NCBI GenBank assembly: GCA_903813345.2
Contig: CAIIXF020000001.1
Span: 27,579,915-27,643,914 of the forward strand
Direction: 5' to 3'
DNA: 64,000 nucleotides
DNA from: Owenia fusiformis
Taxonomy: Eukaryota > Annelida > Polychaeta > Sabellida > Oweniidae
Shown: in pieces, positions 54,784-64,000 of the stretch
Numbering within the stretch: position 1 is the first letter of the stretch
Layout: each line of letters starts with the position of its first letter
Translations under genes and position numbers: made by a program
Notes under the pieces: model-generated
Told to the model about the DNA's origin: nothing
Seen by the model: the letters and a program-made list of their open reading frames with translations, nothing else
The model's database searches: none

Positions 54784-57700
54784 ATGCCACCAAAGAAAAG
54801 AACTGGCGGTGATCCAGGGTCTGGAACTCAACAGAAGCGCAGAAGAAAAAAGAAAGCGACAAACGGTGATGCAGAAGACGATTCCGAAGAAGAGAACAAT
54901 GGCAACAATTCTGGCGGGGAATATGAAGAAGAAGACGGTCAAGGAGATGCACAAGTTGTGAGTTTCATGTGTTATCATGTTTAGATGATTTCATTTTATG
55001 ATTTCCTGATCAATTTGGTACCAAATATAATGTACTTTTTTCCAGTATAGTTGTTGGGCCTTTTGTTTGTCTTTTCTTCCTTTATTGTTGTTGATGGCTT
55101 TTCAAAACATTGATTCTCAGCCAGAACTCTTCAAGTATAAATATGAGAAGATACAAGAATATGACCCTTGCGACAGTTGAATCAACCGAAATGAAAAGCC
55201 CCCCCCCTAGTATGTATCCAACAGACCGAATATAATATTCGGTCTGTTATGATTGATATATTTCCTGTGGAAATCGCGGTGATATTTTTTGCACATAAAT
55301 TTCTCGTTTATTACAAGAATGTTCACCTTGAAAATTGGTGAATATGTTGAAGAGATGTTCATCTTAAACTAGAAGCAAAAATATTTGTATAAGGCGGGTA
55401 CAAGTTGATATAAAATAATGAAATGTTCAGACTCACCAAAACTTCAGGATGTGTTCATAAGTAGATCGCGAAATCAATGTCAAGGACGTTTGAGTTCACG
55501 AGATCCAAACGAGATATGCAAATTTTTGAACTTTGACAACACACCACTTGATTACCTCGGCCTTCTTCATGAATATTTCCGCTCTATTTACTATAAATGA
55601 CGAAAATTAATCGGGATAATGATAACAAATGACTAGATCTAATAAATTCCCGCACAAATGGAATTAATCAATACGCTTCCGTAATGTTGCTCCGTCCGCT
55701 CCACGTGTTATTTGTTTACAAATAGACTGACGTCACTGGCTAAATCTCGTTCATCGTGAGAATTGGCATTGCCAAAATGGCTTGACCAAATCAATGGCTT
55801 CGCTACAAGAAGCGTCTGTACATTTTATGAATATCTTCAGTAAGAGGACAATATACGAAAAAATAATATTGTAAGTTCTTTATAAGGTAATCATTTTATC
55901 ATTAAACAAACTTATTTGTAACATTTATATAACACCACATTTTACAATAGGTGACTTACAGTCTGAATTTATTCAGACGAAGGATACAGTCTACCCCCCC
56001 CCCCCCCCCTCTCAGCGTACCAAAGAGAAGCCGAAAAATTACTGTCCCGCTCCGTAATCTTTATATCTCACCTCATATCTCATATTCATTGAAGTTTTAC
56101 ACATAATACAGATAATAGATATCTTATTGAGCAATTAAAGTCCATTTCACTGCTTCATTTCGTCAGTAGAACGGCAAAAATAAGAAATTGGGAGACCATT
56201 GTGCAATAATATATGGAAAAGTATATTCATAATGTACATGAATGACATTTGTATATCTTGGATTGCTTCTAGTTTGGCTTATAAAGTGTGTGGCCTCTTA
56301 TATTTGGATGTTTCTCTGCCATGTTATTTTCAATAAGATTAACATGGCTGATATTCTTCAAATTACAAGACGGCACAGGCTTATTGCACAAAAAACTAAA
56401 AAATCTGAAATATACAAATCCCCCATTATTTAATTATCATTGATATGATTAAATGTCAATGTTACTAATTCTTTTTTTGTGTTCCATACCTGGCTTTTGA
56501 ACTTCTGCACTTTCCAGATATACAGTGTCCCAAAGTATGCCCCCCCCCCTAGGCAGACATATACCAATGTCTCCATAGTATGTGTCATATATCATTTTTA
56601 AGGCTTATCCAAAGTTACATTGATTTGCCAAATATGATGGTTCAAATGGTAAAAAGTAACAGTTACAGGCATTTCAAAAATTAGCGTTTTGTCAAAAAGA
56701 TCAGTATCCTGGAAACAGCCCTGACCCTGTGACAGAAAATATGGATGCCATTCTCGAAGATAGGATGGCTATTGAGTTCTAAAAAGATGACGTTTAGGGT
56801 AGATACTCCAAGGAAACTCTTCTTATGCCTTAAAAGGTTCCATGAGGATTACAAAATGCCATATCCCTATTTGAAGCCTGTTTAAGGTCATATATGGAAA
56901 GTATTGCTGCTGTTAACATGGCGGCTAAGGAGACACACCGACTATTGTTTTGGTGTAAAACTGACTTTAATTTTGGCCAAACACTAACTTTTGTATTCCT
57001 GTAACTTTTTCCATTTGTGAGTTGAACCATGATACTCGGCAAATTAATAAAACTTTGGATGAGCTTTAAAATGATATATGACACATACTATGGAGACATT
57101 GGTATATGTCTGCCTAGGGGGCCCATACTTACGGGACACCCTATAGCATAAATTTTGAAAGTCATCTTGCTAGTATAGATCTCTCCATGAACTCCTTGAG
57201 ATTATTAAAATTCATAAAAGTGCAACTAAACATAACGTAACGTACCGACGCCGAGTGGCCAAAAAGGTCGGAAGATATCACGCCATGGTCACATATTAAT
57301 CACCATATTAACACTTTCATAAAATAAAATAGCATTCAACGAAAAAATCACGTTTACCTGTTTATCTGTACTAGGGATACAGGAGCATGTTCGTTGAACA
57401 TCACTTGTTACGCATAAAAAAACCCTTAATGCATTTTTGAAATTAAATCATTGCAATGTTTAATATTATAACTCATGAATTTCAATTACAGGGACAACAT
57501 ACACTGTGAGTTGACAACGTACATTTCTGATTTTTTAAATTATACCAAATTCATGAATATTTATTAAATCGTAACCCGTCTTAAATTGTGCAGTTTAGAG
57601 AAACACATTCTCATTAAAATATTCGACACTCCAAGACGTCATGGGAGAAAATTATCAAAGGAAATGTGTAAAAAACAACATTTTTCCAACCGAACAATTG

Positions 57701-60700
57701 TATGGGTAGACGTACAACGAAAAAAATCGAGCACTGCTCGAAGATCTTTTAACGTAATTAGAAAAATAAATGTCTTTGAAATCGAATACACGCGAAATCA
57801 AACAGGAAATCCTTTTTGTATTCCTCAAATTTATTTAACTTTCAGATAATTGAGGGATCTAAAGTGACTGGAGAGGTATTATTCTCAGGAGCCTCCAACT
57901 GGGATATGGTTGGAAGAAGCAAGTTGCCCAAAGATGGTAAGCCATGATCTGTTTTCTCGACATTATTCAAGCATAACAATAATGAAAATTAATTCAAATG
58001 TATTTGTGACCATTTTTAAGCCCCAGTCACATTTGCTCTGTGGCCTTACGGTGGCCATAGCTTCACAAAATCGATATAGAAAATCAACATCATACTGCTT
58101 ATCCCTATATTGTATGCTGCATAATTCTCTCAATATTGGGAGGCTACAACCGCCTTATGGTTGCTGTTGATCAAATGTGAATTAGGCATTAATTAACTAA
58201 GCGACCATTGATAATAAATCAGATCATACGTGGTCAGCATTTAAATGAGAAAAATTAAGGTAATTTTTGTATAATTTCAGCCAAGAATGGTGGCGGTCCT
58301 AACTTATGGGCACCTCATAGGATTGCTAGTTTAACTGGTGTGAAGGTGCGCTCCATAATTACTGGATGCTTAGCATGTCACAATCTGATAATTACAGCCG
58401 AGGGCAAAGTTTATAGCTGGGGTAGGTAGAACCTTAGAAATCAATCAGTACACTAATACTTTTAGTATGATGATATACAGTCTACGATACATGTATTTCA
58501 CTCCTATAATGTTGAATGCATCGTAAATGATATGCCATAAACTTACCTACGCCTTATCAGGATGACATGTTTAAATTTTTTGCATAACCTTGGGATACTT
58601 CTGATTTTTCATGTCTCCGGTTTGACCAATGGTGAAATTGCTAACTTGGCTGTGATGTGTTGATAATATTCAATATTTACTTGTCAGTGCATATAGCAAA
58701 GTTCTCGCAATTCAGAGTTGAACTTCAAGTGAATGTAATTTTAGGTCGTAACGACAAAGGCCAGCTAGGCCATGGTGATACAAAGCGTCGAGACATTCCC
58801 ACAATAATCGAGTCTCTCAAGGACGAAAACATAATCAGCGCAGCTGTTGGTAAAAATCACACTCTAATTTTAAATGGTAAGTCTATTATTATCTTTCTGC
58901 GTGTTGTTTTACAAAGAAAGAATGGTTTAGGAATTAAGGATATAGTGAAGCCCTCCATCTGTCAAGAAGATAACTTGAATACGAGTTCATGGATTTTCTT
59001 CATATTTGGTGGAAAGATATATATTAGACAAGACAAGATGGCCACCACATGGCAGGAATTTCAGCCAAAGTAATAAACATTACTTTGGGAGTCTGGAAAC
59101 AGGAATTTTGTCAATTTTGAGATCTTTCTGAAGTACAGTTTTATTATACTCAAAATAAAGGTTATTAAGAGTATTGCAAATATTTTATAATTTTTCTGAT
59201 TGTAGCCATGGAAAATTCAAAATGGCTATCTAATGTGGGATTTCGCAATAGATTCCTGAGATCTTCAAAGAATGGTTATATTACAACCGAAAGATTTTCA
59301 GAGTAGATCACAATTATGATATTGTTTTTCTGATTCGTGCCTCAAGAATTCACAATGACATTACATTACATTAGATCTCAAATATTGTCTTTATGATTTG
59401 AGCCCTTGAAATCCTAAATTGTCACTCAGATGCTTAAATTGATGGAAATTCTGATATATCCCCCAATGTCTGTCTTTGATTATCTGCATATCAAGGGTAG
59501 AGTAGATGATACATACATGCACTACATTTTGTTAAATAAACATTCATGAATATAAATGTGGCTACTCAGTGGAGTTGCCACTTTCTAGATTACGATGATT
59601 CGCAAAACTTGTTATATCTGGCTAAATACGTTATTATCTGGTTTTGATCTTTGCTTTTTTGCTCTTATATCGAACCCATGGAATTGCATTGAGAAATGAG
59701 TAGTCCAAATAAAAATAAATTCTGTTTCAAATAGTTAAACCCCAATAGCACGGGGTACCATCGAATAATTTTGGCAACATACCGGAGAACGACATTTTAC
59801 TAAGAAATGGCAATAATTTAGCACAATATATTTTTTAACTAGAGTTCTACTTTGATTTTGACAAAAGTAAGTATTCCATGCAATGGCTATTTCATTCATG
59901 AGTTTGTAGGAATTCTGTTGGAACCCAGTTCTGATCAAGTACGAAGTTATTGAAATCGGCGCAGTCGGACTTTACTCCGAAAGATGGTTTTTCGCTTATA
60001 ACTTTTTACAACATTTAAGTATAGACTTTTGAAAAAAGTACAGAATAGTCCTTATACTATTGAATAATTCTGTTATTTTTGATTCACACGACTCTGATTT
60101 GTTTAATTTAAAAAAAGTTTTAAAAATATTACTTAGGAACGTAACCGGAGCTGGGAACGTAACCGGAGCAGATAAGTTGAATTATATCATTTAAAAAATA
60201 AAATATATGATTTAAAGCATATATATTAATAAATACGCATTCGAACAATCCCGTATGTTTTTAAATTAGTATATGTGCTTTAAATCATATATTTTAATTT
60301 TTTGATTAAATAATTCAACTGATCTGCTCCGGTTACGTTCCCAGCTCCGGTTACGTTCCTAAGTAATATTTTTAAAACTTTTTTTTTAATTAAACAAATC
60401 AGAGTCGTGTGAATCAGAAATAACAGAATTATTCAAAAGTATAAGGACTATTCTGTACTTTTTTCAAAAGTCTATACTTAAATGTTGTGAAAAGTTATAA
60501 TCGAAAAACCATCTTTCGGAGTAAAGTCCGTCTGCGCCGATTTCAATAACTTCGTACTTGATCAGAACTGGGTTCCAACAGAATTCCTACAAACTCATGA
60601 ATGAAATAGTTATTGCATGGAATACTTACTTTTGTCAAAATCAAAATAGAACTCTAGTTAAAAAATATATTGTGCTAAATTATTGCCATTTCTTAGTAAA

Positions 60701-63073
60701 ATGTCGTTCTCCGGTACGTTGCCAAAATTATTCGATGGTACCCCGTGAATAGGCAAATATAAGTAATCTTCAAGCAAATAGATAATGAACCTTCCCCTCA
60801 CTTCCAATGTTTTGACTAATGTTGTACAGTTATTGGTGTATGAGCTGTCATGACAACCTCAATGATTATCAATATTTATAATAAAAATAAACAAGCATGT
60901 AACATATACTATTTCTGACCTTGTACAATATTAGATATATGAGCAGAATGACAAGACTTTCTGTTTCGGTTTACACATGGGCTAGATAGAAGCTCTGGCT
61001 TTTTGAGCACTGGTCATGCCCTCCTGAGAATTCACTTTTAAGTAGAATAATTAAATATTACTCCAAATAAATTTTGTGTGCTCTTGTGAAAAATATGAGA
61101 AATGTATATTTTGTCAATGAAATTTTGCACATGTCAGTGAAATAGAATTAAATTTTAAAAATATAGGAAGTGACTGGTCAATGGCTGAGTGATTTGTGCA
61201 GTATACTACATACTAGGTTATGTATAATATTGAAAGGTTCACCAGGCTAGATATTATTTTTGGAAAAACTGTCTCTAATTATTTCAATGAATAAATTGAT
61301 TTAAAGTACCATTAACAACATGCCACAATAGATCAGGTAAAATATATATGAACAAATTGGCTTGATCCTGTAACATCAGTTAATATAGCAATACAAGACA
61401 GTCAAGATGGCTAATAAGGCTTCATATGCAAGGCGTAATAGATTATTTCATCCTGCTGAAGATCCTCTTAATGATCTGCCACTAGGAATGTCATACTCAA
61501 GTGTATTACTGTTTTATTGATTAGAAGTCATGCTGTGGTAATATGTCTGAGTCAGTGTGATAAAATGTATTGACAGCTTTGGAAAATACCAAAGTACAAT
61601 GAACAGTATCCAGAGTGTTTTTTTTAGATTTTGAAAACATGTACACATATCAATATTCAAACATGCTGTTGTGGAAATAGAAATTGAATTTTATACTGAA
61701 AATTCAGGAAATGAAGTACATGTACAAGCTGTACTTTATAGCATTCACATGTTATAATTGTTTGAATGAATGTCTAATTGTGTCACACAAGTCTAGATAG
61801 GGCTTGGTATTTGTGATATACAAGGTGACACATAAATAAATATAAAAATGCAGGGAATTTGTCCATTTTTGTAATAAATTCATATGTGAAAATGGAATGT
61901 CAAATTGCCAGTATTTATATGAAAAGGATCATCACGATTAACACTGACATCCTATTTCTTCTCAGCTGTGAGAATCATGTATCTCGTGAAATAGAAAGAT
62001 TTGTTGAGTATAATGGAAGATGATAAAACCACTGAATGTAGATTGATTAAATAAAGCATGAACTTACAGGGACTTACCATTGTTGGATTTAGGGGCTTAC
62101 CTTTGAAAAATGTTCTGGTTCCATCAAAAATATCTCAACACTTTGTTCCAAGGTTCTTTATTTTGAGAGGTGAAATGATCGATAGAATAAAATCATAAAA
62201 TAATTGTAAGTTAAACTGCAAATTTTGAGCTGAATTAATTAAAAGTTACCCAGTGAAAACTGTAAAATCTTGTAAGCTGAAACTGACATTGTAATCCACA
62301 AGCAATTGTAATCCACAAGCAATTGACGTATTTGATACATGAAAAAAGTGGGCTCTCTTTTGTCACTGTTCCACAACTAGTTACTTTGACGAAACGTCAA
62401 TGTAACAAAATGGATGAACTTCCTTGATATGAGTTTTTTGTTTTCTCGATTTAAACCTTCTTATATGTCAAGTTGCAGATAATTATTTGACACAAAGTTA
62501 CAATATAATCTAGCTTTAAGAAGTGCTCTCAGTTTGGAATTTAATTTTTGAATAAAGCTGTAATTATGCATTTAAACCATCGCTTTTGTTACATTGACGT
62601 ATGTTGTCAAAGTAACATACACGGGTAATATGACAGACTTTCATCAATGTAACAAAAGCGAGGGGCTAAATATATGAATCTCAACAAAACAAATTCCACA
62701 TCTAGGAAACCTATTAAAACTAGACTATATTTTCTAGCTTTGTGCCAAATTATAAATGGCAACTTGACTTATAAGTAGGCTTAAATCGAGAAAACAAAAA
62801 ACTCATCCATTTTGTTACATCGACGTTAACTAATTGTGTAACAGTGCTTGTGTAGTATAGAGTATACATGTAATATAAGAATGATTAGTTAATTGGATGT
62901 TGTTCATTTTATGTTCCATAGGTTGGTACATATTTTTATTGCATGTTGTCATTTCATGTATGTTTTCATTTTATGTTCCAGATAGAGGGGTGGTGTATGC
63001 ATGTGGAGATAACAAGATGGGTCAGATAGGAATAGGGTCTCAGGCACAATCCATGATCACAACACCAGCACGT
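54784..63073 (+). CDS. RCC2: RCC2 (TD-60), first five coding exons; 3' part outside window
   Basis: RCC2 is an RCC1-type seven-bladed propeller protein of mitotic chromosomes and midzone, linked to Rac1/RalA and cell-cycle control. Exons: 54784-54957, 57846-57936, 58281-58421, 58745-58876 and 62982-63073, all GT..AG with consistent phase. Exon 1 encodes MPPKKRTGG and a basic KRRRKKK nuclear-localisation stretch, then an acidic disordered tail. Exon 2 has GASNWDMVGR, exon 3 NLWAPHRIASLTGVKVR and the blade motif AEGKVYSWG, exon 4 RNDKGQLGHGDTKRRDIP, exon 5 GVVYACGDNKMGQIGIG. All align colinearly with vertebrate RCC2. Roughly the first two and a half blades are present; later blades must lie beyond 64000. 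The last intron seen in full (4.1 kb) holds two foldback elements. Confidence 0.94.
55221..55247. repeat. Perfect 27-bp hairpin in RCC2 intron 1
   Basis: Arms ACAGACCGAATAT and ATATTCGGTCTGT with a one-base centre. No transcription terminator role is implied in a eukaryote; it may be a MITE remnant. Confidence 0.85.
56521..57143. mobile_element. Foldback MITE with CAGGGTGTCCC-type terminus, copy 2
   Basis: Homologous to 16139-16754. The ends CAGTGTCCCAAAGTATG and TACGGGACACCCTATA enclose inverted CTAGGCAGACATATACC blocks. It lies in RCC2 intron 1. Confidence 0.8.
59749..60747. mobile_element. 999-bp near-perfect palindromic element, CAC..GTG ends, AATAG target duplication
   Basis: The ends CACGGGGTACCATCGAATAA and TTATTCGATGGTACCCCGTG are inverted and flanked by AATAG (59744-59748, 60748-60752). 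The arms stay near-identical to a loop around 60190-60290. Both arms hold paired GGAACGTAACCGGAGC blocks. Arm-to-arm identity suggests recent insertion. Mirror open frames of about 65 codons in the two arms show no known family. Confidence 0.88.
60748..62377. other. RCC2 intron 4, nothing recognised
   Basis: AT-rich intron DNA between two foldback elements. Confidence 0.5.
62378..62832. mobile_element. Foldback repeat family C, fuller copy
   Basis: The outer arms ACGTCAATGTAACAAAATGG and CCATTTTGTTACATCGACGT are inverted. A second, inner inverted pair (CGCTTTTGTTACATTGACG and CATCAATGTAACAAAAGCG) lies at 62580-62660, so it is a palindrome within a palindrome. A truncated copy lies at 53610-53968. 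Confidence 0.82.
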
Positions 63074-63301
63074 GTAAGTTCTCTGTATATACACATTATA
63101 ATGTATTTTTGACACTGAATATGTTTCACATTTGCTTATTTTACAAACATTCTTCATCCTGATAGTCTGTAAAGACATATTGTTGGGAATTAGAGACAAA
63201 TGACAATCTCTAATAAATTAGTAATTTAATCTCATAAAACCCAAATGAAATTACAATTCTAATGATTAATGATAAAAATTCTTCATTTTATAGTACATGT
63301 A

Positions 63302-64000
63302 CGAGGGGTGATCCAAAAGTCTTGGATGCCTCGCTCTAACTTTGCTATTTTCTAATATAATTACATGAAACTTTCAGAGAGTAAAGATCAACGTCTTAAC
63401 AACTTTGTGTATAAGTTTCAATAGAAAATGATATATTTCAGCTGCTTTTCTAAACGTTTTTTAATAATGGGTCCTTGCCACCCGGAACGGTATTTAAATA
63501 TAGCGATTCACGTCACAACTGTTATAATATGGCAAATACTTTAGGTGCAGGTGCACAACCTAACACCAGTCATGGTATGAAAGAATTTCCGATTTTCAGT
63601 CTGAGTGCCATCTGCCATCATCATCTTCACATATTAAGGCCTACTTTTCAACATATTTTCCGCGAATTTGAACTCTCATACCGCTTTACCAATGAATGGA
63701 AGTCATTTATGAAACCGCCATTGCTTATGTGATACAAATGCTGCTGGAGTGCCACTCTAAACCTTATACAATTCTTTCAACCCTCCTTTTTTTTGAGAAA
63801 AGGAAGAAAATCACACGGAGCCATATCTAGACTGTATCGTGCATATGGTAGCTGCTCAAGGTCAATAATAGTGAAAATATCTTGTACTATTCTTTGTTCC
63901 ACTTTGATTTCTTTCATGTTCTGCATTTCAGCAGCCATCTTGCAGCAAAAATGATACCAGAATGAGGGTTGCTTGTCTGATGTCATTTTCTTAGAATTTG
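63302..64000 (-). mobile_element. Decayed mariner, cut by the window end
   Basis: A mariner-type terminus, CGAGGGGTGATCCAAAAGTC, follows TA at about 63300. A - strand frame at 63986-63777 keeps YSLDMAPCDFLPFLK, the region of the third catalytic Asp, and an N-terminal-like KVEQR segment fused close to it, implying an internal deletion. It differs from the mariner at 50707. Confidence 0.75.

Noticed and set aside
58657-59073. 138-codon frame reading through RCC2 exon 4
   Set aside because: Only residues from 58745 to 58876 match RCC2; the rest is intron on both sides.
59735-60752. Paired 64-67 codon frames at the two ends of the 1 kb palindrome
   Set aside because: Mirror images created by the palindrome; no start or domain support.

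Overview
The window is AT-rich animal DNA. It has long introns with GT..AG splice sites, many nested DNA transposons, tRNA-derived SINEs and minisatellites. The gene content and repeat types suggest a marine invertebrate (lophotrochozoan or invertebrate deuterostome); the species cannot be fixed from sequence alone. Two host genes lie on the + strand and a third is nested on the - strand.

Region 1 (1-37267): sixteen exons encode the last 752 residues of an ABCA1/A4/A7-type lipid transporter (second membrane domain, second nucleotide-binding domain, C-terminal tail). One intron is 20.2 kb. It holds a 3.9 kb foldback element with broken copies of an animal transposon-linked gene family, a tRNA-SINE, a hAT-like insertion, a satellite block, a foldback MITE, a 70-bp minisatellite and an intact single-exon peptide-type GPCR gene on the opposite strand. 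The last intron (8.9 kb) holds a 5.65 kb element with about 2 kb inverted arms, decayed coding pieces of the same family between them, and eight RFX X-box-like palindromes in the arms. The 290-bp intron before the ABC H-loop exon has local duplications of both of its splice sites.

Region 2 (37268-54660): gene-free downstream DNA, then a dense nest of mobile elements. The centre is a compact Maverick/Polinton-like element (46511-52832) with 234-bp, nearly identical inverted repeats, 5'-AG..CT-3' termini and a perfect 6-bp target duplication. It carries only a chromodomain integrase (one frameshift) and a spliced zinc-finger P-loop ATPase. A mariner with an apparently intact, intron-containing DD34D transposase sits inside its right terminal repeat. 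The element itself lies in an older element, 18 bp from a 530-bp foldback element.

Region 3 (54678-64000): the first five exons of RCC2 (TD-60), a seven-bladed RCC1-type propeller protein. A TCTCGCGAGA promoter motif lies 97 bp upstream of its ATG. Its introns carry a second copy of a foldback MITE, a 1 kb near-perfect palindrome with a 5-bp target duplication, and a foldback family shared with 53.6 kb. The window ends in a decayed mariner.

The host genes are ordinary. The unusual content is the mobile DNA: the compact integrase plus ATPase element, the foldback elements carrying different parts of one unnamed protein family, and a set of CAC..GTG foldback elements with 5-bp target duplications.
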